The translations under genes and the position numbers were made by a program. A DNA stretch of 64,000 nt from Nannocystis sp. RBIL2 (GTDB lineage: Bacteria; Myxococcota_A; Polyangia; Nannocystales; Nannocystaceae): positions 5,912,001 through 5,976,000 of the forward strand of contig NZ_JAPNJW010000001.1 of assembly GCF_026626745.1 (NCBI RefSeq). Direction: 5' to 3'. Under the pieces are notes generated by a model. It did no database searches. It had not been told where the DNA came from and saw only the letters and a program-made list of their open reading frames with translations. Positions 45,933-54,366 of the stretch are shown one piece after another (within the stretch, counting starts at the first letter, position 1; the number at the start of each line of letters is the position of its first letter).

Positions 45933-47324
45933 ATGCAGACTCCACGGACCAAGATCGTGGACGTGCTCCAGCTCGAGCCCCCCCGCGCCGGCGTGCGCGT
46001 CAAGGGCTGGGCCCGCACCGTCCGGGACAGCAAGCAAGTCGTGTTCATCGAGCTCAACGACGGCTCCTGCTTCGCCAGCCTCCAGGTCGTGGTCAATCCG
46101 GAGCTCGCCAACTACGAGCAGCTGCGCAAGCTGACGACCGGCAGCGCGGTCGAGGTCGTCGGCGAGGTCATCGCCTCGCCCGCGGCCGGCCAGCGCGTCG
46201 AGCTCAAGGCCACCGAGGTGTCGGTCATCGGCCTCGCCGACTCGACCTTCCCGCTGCAGAAGAAGCGCCACAGCTTCGAGTTCTTGCGCGACATCGCCCA
46301 CCTGCGCGCCCGCACCAACACCTTCGGCGCCGTCTTCCGCGTCCGCAGCGCCCTCGCCCAGGCCGTCCACGAGTTCTTCCAGCAGCGCGGCTTCGTGTAC
46401 GTACACACGCCGATCATCACCGGCTCCGACGCCGAGGGCGCCGGCGAGATGTTCCGCGTCACCACCCTCGACGTGAACAAGCCGCCGCGCACGCCCGAGG
46501 GCGCGGTCGACTGGCACGAGGATTTCTTCGCCCACTCGAGCTTCCTCACCGTGTCGGGCCAGCTCAACGGCGAGGCCTTCGCGCTCGGCCTGTCCGACAT
46601 CTACACGTTCGGCCCGACGTTCCGCGCCGAGAACTCGAACACCAGCCGCCACGCCGCGGAGTTCTGGATGATCGAGCCGGAGATGGCGTGGTGCGACCTC
46701 GACGACGACGCGACCCTGGCGGAGGCGTTCGTCAAGCACCTCATGCGCACGGCGCTCGAGCGCTGCGCCGACGACCTCGCGTTCTTCAACAAGCAGATCG
46801 ATCCGGGCCTGGTCGCCCGCCTGCAGCACGTGCTCGAGTCGAACTTCGAGCGCATGAGCTACACGGAGGCGGTGCGCCGCCTCGAGACCTCGGGCCAGAA
46901 GTTCGAGTTCCCGGTCCACTGGGGCGCGAATTTGCAGGCCGAGCACGAGCGCTACCTGACCGAGACGCTGGTCGGACGCCCGGTCTTCGTCACCGACTAC
47001 CCGACCGAGATCAAGGCGTTCTACATGCGCCGCAACGACGACGGAAAGACCGTGGCGGCGATGGACCTGCTGGTGCCGAAGATCGGCGAGCTCATCGGCG
47101 GCTCACAGCGCGAGGAGCGGCTCGACGTGTTGATGCAGGCGATCCGCTCGATGGGCCTGAACCCCGAGCACTACGGCTGGTACCTCGACACCCGTCGCTT
47201 CGGCACGGCGCCCCACGCCGGCTTCGGCCTCGGGTTCGAACGCCTCGTCATGTACGTGACGGGCATGGAGAACATCCGCGACGTCATCCCCTTCCCGCGG
47301 ACGCCGCGGAACTGCGAATTCTAG
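45933..47324 (+). CDS. asnS: Asparaginyl-tRNA synthetase
   Basis: A 463-aa class II aminoacyl-tRNA synthetase. The N-terminal OB-fold tRNA-binding domain covers about 10-110 (VKGWARTVRDSKQVVFIELNDG). Motif 2 is FRAENSNTSRHAAEFWMIEP and motif 3 GFGLGFERLVMYVTG. MENIRDVIPFPRTP is the usual C-terminus of AsnRS. Start ATG 45933. It is divergent from queE. Confidence 0.96.
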   Translation: MQTPRTKIVDVLQLEPPRAGVRVKGWARTVRDSKQVVFIELNDGSCFASLQVVVNPELANYEQLRKLTTGSAVEVVGEVIASPAAGQRVELKATEVSVIGLADSTFPLQKKRHSFEFLRDIAHLRARTNTFGAVFRVRSALAQAVHEFFQQRGFVYVHTPIITGSDAEGAGEMFRVTTLDVNKPPRTPEGAVDWHEDFFAHSSFLTVSGQLNGEAFALGLSDIYTFGPTFRAENSNTSRHAAEFWMIEPEMAWCDLDDDATLAEAFVKHLMRTALERCADDLAFFNKQIDPGLVARLQHVLESNFERMSYTEAVRRLETSGQKFEFPVHWGANLQAEHERYLTETLVGRPVFVTDYPTEIKAFYMRRNDDGKTVAAMDLLVPKIGELIGGSQREERLDVLMQAIRSMGLNPEHYGWYLDTRRFGTAPHAGFGLGFERLVMYVTGMENIRDVIPFPRTPRNCEF

Positions 47325-47628
47325 AGCCACTGGCCGTGTGGGCCCAGGTATCAGGCGCCGCGGGAGTCGCGCACGGCCCCGAAACGCGTGAAAAAACCCA
47401 AAGAAATTGAGCAATTTGGCTGCAGCAGTCGGAAATCTCTGGCGACCCTCTGGCGCAAACGCTAGCCTTGTGTTCGTGGGCACAGGGGGCCTTGGGATGC
47501 AGGCAAACAGGGGCACAGACCACGGGGACAAGGTTGAAGGTTTGCCCGGCACCTGCGTCCAAAACGGTGCCGGCCTGATGCCGGGGTCACGCACGCAACC
47601 TTGGATTGCCTGAGGAAGGATTATCCCT
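47325..47628. other. Intergenic region, low GC relative to surroundings
   Basis: About 300 bp with no convincing gene. Composition is less GC-rich than the flanks (AAAAAACCCAAAGAAATTGAG near 47390). A short dyad AAATTGAGCAATTT lies near 47404, and CCGGCACC/GGTGCCGG arms near 47550 could pair. GAGGAAGGA at 47612 serves the next gene. The base composition fits acquired DNA. Confidence 0.5.
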
Positions 47629-48084
47629 ATGTATCTGCGGAGAAACAAAGTCCGATGTGGTGAGTCGCGCAGGACCTACTTGTCCATCGCGCACAACGTC
47701 TGGTGGTCCGGCGAGGGGAACAAGAAGGCGCAGAGCCGACCCATCGTCGTGGCAAGCTTCGGAGTCGAAGATCAGGTCGATGTGGACCTGGCCCGCGACC
47801 TGGTCGCAGCGGTCGAACGCTGCGCCCCGAAGTTCCAAATCCGCCGAGGCGAGGGCAAAGAAGCGACGATGCGGATCGCTCAAGAGATCCGCAAGATCGA
47901 ACCCTTCCTCAAGGTGCTCGCCAGCCGCAAGCTGGGCCTCGCCCAGCACCTGCCGCCGCACCCGGAGCGCATGGTGATCCTCGAGGCGCTGATCCGCGAC
48001 AAGCTCAGCGACCCGGCCGACACCACGATCGCCGCCCGCGAAGAGGCGATCCTGTCGAGCCTCAAGACGCACCTCTCCGCGTAA
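47629..48084 (+). CDS. Transposase-like N-terminal fragment
   Basis: A 151-aa protein. Its start (MYLRRNKVRCGESRRTYLSI) resembles the first residues of IS1634-type transposases (a short basic strand, then a Tyr-Leu strand), which are normally about 500-600 aa. Catalytic regions are absent here, so it would be a truncated or repurposed remnant. The rest is helical (KLGLAQHLPPHPERMVILEA). GAGGAAGGA lies just upstream. The match is by eye and may be wrong; a stand-alone small protein is the alternative. Confidence 0.5.
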   Translation: MYLRRNKVRCGESRRTYLSIAHNVWWSGEGNKKAQSRPIVVASFGVEDQVDVDLARDLVAAVERCAPKFQIRRGEGKEATMRIAQEIRKIEPFLKVLASRKLGLAQHLPPHPERMVILEALIRDKLSDPADTTIAAREEAILSSLKTHLSA

Positions 48085-48612
48085 CCATCCGCGGCGACCA
48101 GGCGCATCGCTCTCCCTCCGGGAGACGATGCCCTTTGTCGCCCGGTGATATTTTTCCTCGGCCCATCCAGCGCAGACGGCACCGCTCTCCTCCTGAGACG
48201 GTGCCGTCGTCGCGACCGGAGATCGCTTCACAGGCGATCTCGCAACGCACAAAGACCGCCAGCGAGACCCGGCGAGGTGATCTCCTCTCGGCGCTGCGGA
48301 CGATCTTGCAGGTGCAAAGGCAGCCCCGCGTGCGCGTGCGTGCGCGACGAGCTGCGCTCCCGCGCGAGCGCGAGCCTCCGAAGCCCCCGCGAGAGGCGAT
48401 CTCCGCGAAAGAGATGCGCCGTCGAACGGGCTCGTACGCGCGTTTCACAGCGTTCCCGGTCCTCGCCATGCCCTGCCGAGGGCGGAAACGAGGCGACGTG
48501 ACACGAGCTCAGCCCTCGATCAGCGAGAGCAGCAGTCGCGGGAGACGAGCACGTCGTCGCTGCCGGGGCGCAGCAGCGAACCGGTGGATCCCGGTTCGCA
48601 TGCACGCGGGCC
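48085..48612. other. Hairpin-rich intergenic region with gene-end duplicate
   Basis: No convincing gene is present. A perfect 10-bp stem (GACGGCACCG/CGGTGCCGTC, 48175-48208) and an 8-bp stem (GAGATCGC/GCGATCTC, 48219-48241) follow the transposase-like gene and may terminate it. The last 70 bp (48508-48578) is a decayed copy of the 3' end of the next gene on the minus strand. Confidence 0.6.
48508..48578 (-). pseudogene. Decayed copy of the 3' end of the downstream gene
   Basis: On the minus strand this reads LLRPGSDDVLVSR and, after a frameshift, LLLSLIEG then stop. The intact gene at 48613 ends LLRLGSTNVFVSR...LLLSLLKS then stop. A deletion of about 20 bp separates the two matching blocks. 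It is a tandem duplication of about the last 30 codons. Confidence 0.65.
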
Positions 48613-49833
48613 TCAGCTCTTGAGCAGCGAGAGCAGCAGCTCGCCCGGCAGCGGGGCGTCGGGGCGGCGGGACACGAACACGTTGGTGCTGCCGAGGCGC
48701 AGCAGCGTGCCGATGCCGAGGCGCGGGGCCAGGACCTCGAGCGCCTTGACCTTCGTGCCGCCGAGATCGATCTCCTTGGCGCGCTCCTCGAACCTAGGGC
48801 GGTTCAGCGGCTGGGCGTCGACGAACACCTCGCTGAAGAACTCGACCTTGACCGCGAAGTCGATCGAGCGACCGGTCAGCGTCTTCAGCAACGCGCCGGG
48901 CAGACCGTCGGGCAGCGAGCTCTCGACCGCCGACACCGCGTAGTTGCTCAGCACCGAGGTCTCGGACAGCTCGACCGGGACCAAGACCACGAGGCCGCGC
49001 TCGTCCTCGACGAACCGCAGCGACTTGGCGGCGTTCTCGCTGCGCGTCTGCAGCTCCTGCAACTCGGCCGCGCGCTCCGTGGCGCGGCGCTTGGCGTCGT
49101 CGGCGGCGCTGATCTGCGGCGCCTTGGCGGCGGGAGCCTTGGCGGGCTGGCTGGGGGCGCTCGTGGGGCCCGCAGAGCTCGGCGACGGCGGGGCCGAGAA
49201 GCCCTGCGTGAGACCACCACCACCGCCGCGGGAGGGCGGCGGCGGGGGCGGCGGCTCCTCGCCCATGTCGTCGAGGTCTTCGTCGCCGGCTTCGCCCGGA
49301 GGTTGGCCGACCAGGGTCATCAGCAGGGTCTGGTCGTTGCCGGTCGGCTCCATCAGCGACAGCTCGATGCGCGGACCGCCGGGGAAGCCGTTGGCGAGGT
49401 CGCTGACGGAGATCCGCAGCTGATCGACGAGGCGCGTGACCGGCCAGTGTTGCCCGCTCGCGTCGCGATCGCTGTCGTCGGCGGCCAGCGCCTGGCCCCG
49501 CTGCGCCACCAGGAAGCCCTCGCGGTGGTTGGGGCCGGTGCGCACGTAGTAGGCGAAGCACTGCCGCGGCACCGCCTGGCTGGCGGCCAGCGCGATGTCC
49601 GGGTTGGTGCGCCAGAACTCGGCGGGGTCCTCGCCGACGACGTTCCCGTGGATCCGCGCCAGCGCCAGCGGCGACGTCGGGTGCCGGGAGATCTCGAGCG
49701 TCGCGTCGAGGATGTTGCGGACCTTGCCGAGCAACAGCTCGGCGATCACGGCCGCCAACACCGTCGGTCGGAACATGTCGAGCGGGAAGATCAGCCCGCC
49801 GTGGCTCGTGGGCGCGGTGGAGAGGGTGTCCAT
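48613..49833 (-). CDS. Hypothetical protein with Pro-rich hinge
   Basis: A 406-aa protein. An N-terminal alpha/beta domain (about 1-190, FPLDMFRPTVLAAVIAELLLGK) and a C-terminal domain (about 270-406, LPGALLKTLTGRSIDFAVKVEFF) are joined by an acidic, Pro/Gly-rich linker and a charged helix. No signal peptide. I do not recognise a family. It lies upstream of a partial copy of its own 3' end. Confidence 0.65.
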   Translation of the reverse strand: MDTLSTAPTSHGGLIFPLDMFRPTVLAAVIAELLLGKVRNILDATLEISRHPTSPLALARIHGNVVGEDPAEFWRTNPDIALAASQAVPRQCFAYYVRTGPNHREGFLVAQRGQALAADDSDRDASGQHWPVTRLVDQLRISVSDLANGFPGGPRIELSLMEPTGNDQTLLMTLVGQPPGEAGDEDLDDMGEEPPPPPPPSRGGGGGLTQGFSAPPSPSSAGPTSAPSQPAKAPAAKAPQISAADDAKRRATERAAELQELQTRSENAAKSLRFVEDERGLVVLVPVELSETSVLSNYAVSAVESSLPDGLPGALLKTLTGRSIDFAVKVEFFSEVFVDAQPLNRPRFEERAKEIDLGGTKVKALEVLAPRLGIGTLLRLGSTNVFVSRRPDAPLPGELLLSLLKS

Positions 49834-49851
49834 ACGGGTGGCCGGAGAATA

Positions 49852-50481
49852 TTAGCCCGGGCCGAGTACAGCCAGCGAGAAGTGCCACTGGCCCGCGGCC
49901 AAGTTGGTCGGGAAGCGGCCGACCACGACCTCCGCGCCGGTGGCGGTCGGGCAGCGATGGAAGTCGGCCAGAGCGTTGTCTGCGCGGCCCGCGGAGGCCC
50001 ACGGCTCGCGACAGATGCCGCGCAGGCGCTGCATGATCTGACGGACCAGTTCGCCGCTGTCCTGATCGGAGAGGTCTCGGGCGACCAGGCCGATCGTGCT
50101 GTCGCGGCCGAGCTCGAGCTCGAACTCGTGGCCGAGCGCCGCGAACGGGGACTTCGGCGCGCACCGGACGGCCTCGGGCGGCGGGTCCTCCGACAGCGCC
50201 TCCGGCACCTCGCTGCACATCTGCTTGGCCAGCCGCGGCACGGAGACGGTGGTGGAGCCGCCGGACAGGGCCTCGCTGGCGTCGGTGGCGAACTGCGCGA
50301 GCGCCTGCCAGTTGTCCCGCGGCCCGCTGCCGCGAGTGCTGCCGCGACCGCCGCCGCTGCCGCCCGCGCCCTTGCTGGCGCCGTCGCGCCCGGTGACGGC
50401 CTTGTCCCACGCCTGGCGCGACTTCTCGGTCGCGCTCGTGCAGGCGACGCCCGCGAGGACGAGGACGAGGAGAGGACGCAC
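49852..50481 (-). CDS. Lipoprotein
   Basis: A 209-aa lipoprotein starting with GTG 50481 (signal ending LAGVAC, Cys14). A Gly/Ser-rich spacer to about residue 55 precedes a folded domain with paired cysteines (MCSEVPEAL, VRCAPKSP, GICREPW, HRCPTATG). Unknown function. It is 18 bp upstream of the 48613 gene and probably co-transcribed. Two degenerate copies of its 5' end lie upstream. Confidence 0.7.
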   Translation of the reverse strand: MRPLLVLVLAGVACTSATEKSRQAWDKAVTGRDGASKGAGGSGGGRGSTRGSGPRDNWQALAQFATDASEALSGGSTTVSVPRLAKQMCSEVPEALSEDPPPEAVRCAPKSPFAALGHEFELELGRDSTIGLVARDLSDQDSGELVRQIMQRLRGICREPWASAGRADNALADFHRCPTATGAEVVVGRFPTNLAAGQWHFSLAVLGPG

Positions 50482-50690
50482 GGTGCGGACGTAGCACCGG
50501 CGGCAGTGGGGGTCTAGCCCCACGCCTCGCGCGGCTTCCCGATCACGTGTGCAGGCGACACCGCGAGGAAGGGAGGCACGGTCTCACCCGGGGAGCCCCA
50601 CGCCTCGCGCGCCTTCGCGGGCGCGCATGCACGCGACGCGCCTTCGCGGGCGTGGCGACGACCGCGAGGTGAGGGCGTCGCACCGTGTCC
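50404..50690 (-). repeat. Tandem degenerate copies of a lipoprotein gene start
   Basis: The DNA coding for the signal peptide and first residues of the 49852 gene (50404-50481) recurs at 50515-50588 and 50598-50690. The common block is CCCACGCCT[CG]GCGCG...TGCAGGCGAC...CGCGAGG...CACGGT. On the minus strand the copies encode VPPFLAVSPAHV and VRRPHLAVVATPA in place of the start, but no open gene. Confidence 0.65.
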
Positions 50691-52006
50691 TAGCGCCGTC
50701 GTACGCCGCCGACGAACACCCGGTCGATGGCCGCGGCGGTGCCCGACAGCCACAGGGCGTCGTGCGCCTGGTCGTCCGGCAGGTCGGCGAGGTGGGGGTG
50801 GTCGAGGTCGGCGGCGCAGGCGTCGAAGGGGTTCCCGGGGACGAGGCGGCCGAGCTCGAGGCGCCCGAGAGCGCGAGCGCCTCCGACGGTGGCGATGTCG
50901 AGGAGGGTGCGGGCGACCGGCTCGGGACCGGCGAGGCACAGGCGCGCCTGCGCGCGCAGGCGCTCGTGCATCTCGAGCAGGCGGGCCTCCTGGACGAGAT
51001 CGATCACCGCGTTGCTGTCGCTGCCGAGGGCCAGGCCGGTGCCGTGCTGACGGTGCCGCGGGGCAGGGATGATGCCGTCGCCGAGGTCGGCCTCGGTGGT
51101 GGGGCAGGCGCAGACGTTGTGGCCGGCGAGCAGCTCGTGGTCGTGGTCTTCGAGGTGGATCGCGTGGACGGCGGTGAAGCTGCCAGGACGCGCGAGGCAG
51201 CCGGCGTCGGCGAACACCTCGGTCGGAGTGCGGCCGTGCTCGGCGCGGCACTCCTCGTTCTCGCGGCCCTGCTCGGACACGTGGGCGTGGATCACGAGGT
51301 CGTGGGCGCGGGCGTAGGCGGCGAGCTCGGACAGCGCGGCGAGCGGGACGGCGCGCACGCTGTGCGGGGCGAGGCCGATCGTGTGGCCCTCGCCGCGCAG
51401 GGTGTCGACGCGGGCGAGGTAACGATCGACGGTGCCGTCGCAGAAGCGGCGCTGCTCCGCCAGCGGCGGCCGGTCGGCGCCGGCGCGGGCGTAGTAGACC
51501 TCGAGCAGGACCACGCGGATCCCGACCTCCGCGCCGGCGCGCAAGACCTGGCGCGACAGCTCGTTCGCGTCGGCGTACGGGGTGCCGTCGGGCGCGTGGT
51601 GCAGGTAGTGGAACTCGCCGACGCAGGTGATGCCGGCGCGCAGCATCTCGGCGTAGCAGCGGCGGGTGACGGCGTAGACCTCGTCGGGGCCGAGGCTGCT
51701 GGCGACGCGGTACATCGCCTCGCGCCAGCTCCAGAAGCTGGACGGATCGCCCTCGCCGCGCCGGTGCGTGCCGCCGCGGATCGCCCGCTGAAAGGCGTGG
51801 CTGTGGGCGTTGACGAGGCCGGGGTAGAGGAGCCTGCGGCCGAGGTCGTGGACGATCGTGGGCGCGTCCGCCGGCCGCCCGCTCGCGGTGCGGACGATGA
51901 CGCCCCGGCCGTCGACCTCGACGTACGGTCGCTCGACCCAGCGGTCGCCCAAAAGGCCCCAGGCCGCGAGGTAGCCGACGCGATCGTCAAGTGTTGCTTC
52001 GGACAT
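50690..52006 (-). CDS. hutF: Formimidoylglutamate deiminase
   Basis: A 438-aa amidohydrolase that converts formimino-glutamate to formyl-glutamate and ammonia in histidine degradation. Metal ligands are in NAHSHAFQR (His68, His70), with FWSWREAMYRVA, VGEFHYLHH, VIHAHVSEQ and LGSDSN. These match HutF. No hutH, hutU or hutI is in the window. The start ATG 52006 is inside a 14-bp repeat unit (ACATGTCC read on the minus strand). Confidence 0.9.
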   Translation of the reverse strand: MSEATLDDRVGYLAAWGLLGDRWVERPYVEVDGRGVIVRTASGRPADAPTIVHDLGRRLLYPGLVNAHSHAFQRAIRGGTHRRGEGDPSSFWSWREAMYRVASSLGPDEVYAVTRRCYAEMLRAGITCVGEFHYLHHAPDGTPYADANELSRQVLRAGAEVGIRVVLLEVYYARAGADRPPLAEQRRFCDGTVDRYLARVDTLRGEGHTIGLAPHSVRAVPLAALSELAAYARAHDLVIHAHVSEQGRENEECRAEHGRTPTEVFADAGCLARPGSFTAVHAIHLEDHDHELLAGHNVCACPTTEADLGDGIIPAPRHRQHGTGLALGSDSNAVIDLVQEARLLEMHERLRAQARLCLAGPEPVARTLLDIATVGGARALGRLELGRLVPGNPFDACAADLDHPHLADLPDDQAHDALWLSGTAAAIDRVFVGGVRRR

Positions 52007-52148
52007 GTTCTAAAAAAGGGAAGAGATGCGCGCGAGACCGTCCTGGGGCGATGCCAAGACTGTACATTCGGACATGTTCGGAAGCGCAGGCCGAGCGCAG
52101 CTTCACAGCTGCGCTTTCGAACATGTGCGAGAGGACAGGCACGGCCTA
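51988..52148. repeat. 14-bp repeat arrays around the hutF start
   Basis: Units at 51988 and 52002 (GACATGTTC) span the hutF start. Further units lie at 52057, 52071 (GACATGTTC) and 52120 (AACATGTGC), 52134 (GACAGGCAC). The last pair abuts the stop of the retropepsin-like gene. Register slips between the groups. Confidence 0.65.
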
Positions 52149-54293
52149 CTTGCCCTTCGCGGGAGCAGCGGCGGCCGGAGCGGTGGCGGCCTCGGCGGGG
52201 GGCGCGGCGAAGTAGAGCTTGCGCTCGGGGTAGTCGATGGTGAGGCGGCCGCGGCCGACGAAGTCGAGGCCGAGCATGCCGTCGATGCGGAACTGGTCGC
52301 TGCTCTCGTTCTGCTCGAAGTAGCCGTAGGCGCCGCGGAGGCCGAGGGCCTTGAAGGCGTCGCCGACGGTGAACTCGGCGACGTCGACGAGGGCGGCCTC
52401 GTTGCGGCGCAGCGGCGGGGCGCCGATGCCGGCGCGCGCGAACGCCTTGGTGGTGGCGGTGACGGCGACGCCCTGCATGCCGGTGTTGACGAGGAACAGG
52501 CCCTCGGCGCCGTTCATCGCCGCCAGCACGTAGAGGAAGTGGGTCTCGTGGAGGTAGAACGGGGCGCCGCTGCCGGTGCGGTTGGCGGCCAGAGCCGACT
52601 TGCACTTGGCGACCGGGTTGACGAGCACGAGCTTGTTGTTCGGCAGGTCGAAGTTGACCTGGAACAGCTCGAGCACGCGGGCGCCGAGGACCGCCTGCGG
52701 CGCCGCGCCGACGCCTCCGGTCATCTGCTCGAGCACCTGGTGCGGGAACACGTCGACGGGGATCCCCGAGATCGTGGCGTTGCCGGCGGTCAGCGCCTCG
52801 ATCTGGCCGTGGCCGATCTCCGGCCCGCCCTCGCCGCCGAGCCGCGACTTCGAGCGGACCGGGAGCTTCAGCTTGGCCGCGACCTCGCCGTCGAGGATGA
52901 CGTCGGACGCGCCGGTGTCGACCAGCGCGCGCACCTTCTCCTCGCCGATCTGGACGTCGACGAAGGTGACGGTGCCCTCGGTGGCGATCGGCAGCTCGGC
53001 GGTGCAACCGTTGCCCTTGAAGCTGACCTGCAGCGGCTTGCCGGCGAAGTTGCGGTAGCGACCGGCGAGCTGGGCGTTGGCCTCGCCGAGGTGGTCGAGG
53101 GCGTCGGCGACCCCCGGGAAGTCGCGCTGGTGGCTGGCGATCCAGGCCCGCTGGGCGTGGACGAGGACGTCGCGCACGCCAGCCTTGCCGGCGCGGTCGA
53201 GCAGCGGCCCGGCCTCCTTGAAGCGGCCCTGCAGCACGCGCGCGCGGGCGAGGATCCACAGCGCCTCGGCCTCCTTGGGCTGCAGCTTGAGCGCGACCTG
53301 GGCGGCGTCGGCGGCCTCATCGAAGTGCGAGGCGGCCCACAGCGCGCGAGCGAGGCTGACCTGGGCGTCGAGGTTCTTGGGCTCGGCGGCGGCGGCCTCG
53401 CGGGCCTTGGCGAGGGCGACGAGCTTCTCGTCCTTGGCCTTCTCCGGCGCCGGGACCTTGGGGACCTGGAACACCTCGGGCTTGATCGGGGCGTGGTCGA
53501 CCCGCTGGGTCACGAACACGACCTCCTGGGTGCGGTCGCCGAACTTGTTGACGAGGCGGATCTTGTGCGCCACGAGGACGCCGTCGATCGGACGATAGTC
53601 GTCGTAGATGATGTGCTGGCTGATCGGCGGCTCGGCCTTGTCGTCCTCGAGCAGCTCCTCGGCGAGCAGGCCGGTCGCGCGGTCGTACCACTGCGTCTTC
53701 GGCGGCACGAGGTCGTTCTTGGTCGACCAGCGCACGCCGTCCAGCACCCGCGCCTTGCCGTCGAAGTCCTTGTCGCGCGGCTTCTCCAGCGCGAGGTTGA
53801 TGCCCCGCTTGTCGAAGTCGAAGTACCAGTGCAGCGCGGCGTCCTCGCGGGTGATGACCGACTCGTCCTCGTCCTCGAGCACGAGGAAGCCGCGGCGGAA
53901 CTGCCAGCCGGTCTTGCCGTCGAAGCCCTCTTCTTCGATCTGCTTGTCGATGACGGTGCGCCGGTAGAGCCGCTGATCGGCGGTCGACTGCAAGGTGAAG
54001 GTGCCGACGGTCTCGGTGTTGCGGCAGTTCTCGTCCTTGTCGGTGCAGCCGGACTCCGGCAGGAAGGTCATGCGCGCCTCGACGGTGCGCTGGGCGATCT
54101 TGCGCAGCGCCTCCTCACCGCCGAGCGCGGCGACGAAGCGGTCGATGACGGCCTTGGCCTCGGCCGGGTTGCCTTCCTTGCCGCCGGGCGCGTCGAGGTC
54201 GCCGACCGGTACTTTGAGACAGCCGGGGACGGCGGCGGCGAGCGCGAGGGTCAGGCTGGCGCTCAAGCGGAGACGGCGGGGTGCAAGAGACAT
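52146..54293 (-). CDS. Lipoprotein with TPRs and two retropepsin-like aspartic protease domains
   Basis: A 715-aa lipoprotein (signal ending AVPGC, Cys25). Residues about 30-290 form an outer-membrane-lipoprotein-like domain. TPRs follow (about 300-430). The first retropepsin-like domain has the catalytic ALVDTGASDVIL (Asp459). A second, similar domain has LVNTGMQGVAVT, with Asn603 in the catalytic position and LDFVGRGRLTIDYPERKLYF near the end. Retropepsins are normally homodimers, so the pair could form an intramolecular dimer with one active Asp. It lies divergently from a lipoprotein gene at 54367. Confidence 0.85.
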   Translation of the reverse strand: MSLAPRRLRLSASLTLALAAAVPGCLKVPVGDLDAPGGKEGNPAEAKAVIDRFVAALGGEEALRKIAQRTVEARMTFLPESGCTDKDENCRNTETVGTFTLQSTADQRLYRRTVIDKQIEEEGFDGKTGWQFRRGFLVLEDEDESVITREDAALHWYFDFDKRGINLALEKPRDKDFDGKARVLDGVRWSTKNDLVPPKTQWYDRATGLLAEELLEDDKAEPPISQHIIYDDYRPIDGVLVAHKIRLVNKFGDRTQEVVFVTQRVDHAPIKPEVFQVPKVPAPEKAKDEKLVALAKAREAAAAEPKNLDAQVSLARALWAASHFDEAADAAQVALKLQPKEAEALWILARARVLQGRFKEAGPLLDRAGKAGVRDVLVHAQRAWIASHQRDFPGVADALDHLGEANAQLAGRYRNFAGKPLQVSFKGNGCTAELPIATEGTVTFVDVQIGEEKVRALVDTGASDVILDGEVAAKLKLPVRSKSRLGGEGGPEIGHGQIEALTAGNATISGIPVDVFPHQVLEQMTGGVGAAPQAVLGARVLELFQVNFDLPNNKLVLVNPVAKCKSALAANRTGSGAPFYLHETHFLYVLAAMNGAEGLFLVNTGMQGVAVTATTKAFARAGIGAPPLRRNEAALVDVAEFTVGDAFKALGLRGAYGYFEQNESSDQFRIDGMLGLDFVGRGRLTIDYPERKLYFAAPPAEAATAPAAAAPAKGK

Positions 54294-54366
54294 GGCCCGG
54301 GAGAGTGCCCGAGCGCGCTCCTCGGCTCAAGTCGGCGGGCGCGCCGGGCGTGGTAAGCTGCCCGCG

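Noticed and set aside
48062..48469. A 135-codon minus-strand frame downstream of the transposase-like gene
   Set aside because: It overlaps two strong hairpins, has no ribosome site, and codes for a Cys/Arg-rich sequence without family character.
53995..54366. Longer 5' extension of the lipoprotein gene at 54367
   Set aside because: The extension runs antisense through the start of the divergent retropepsin-like gene; GTG 54367 gives a proper lipoprotein signal.
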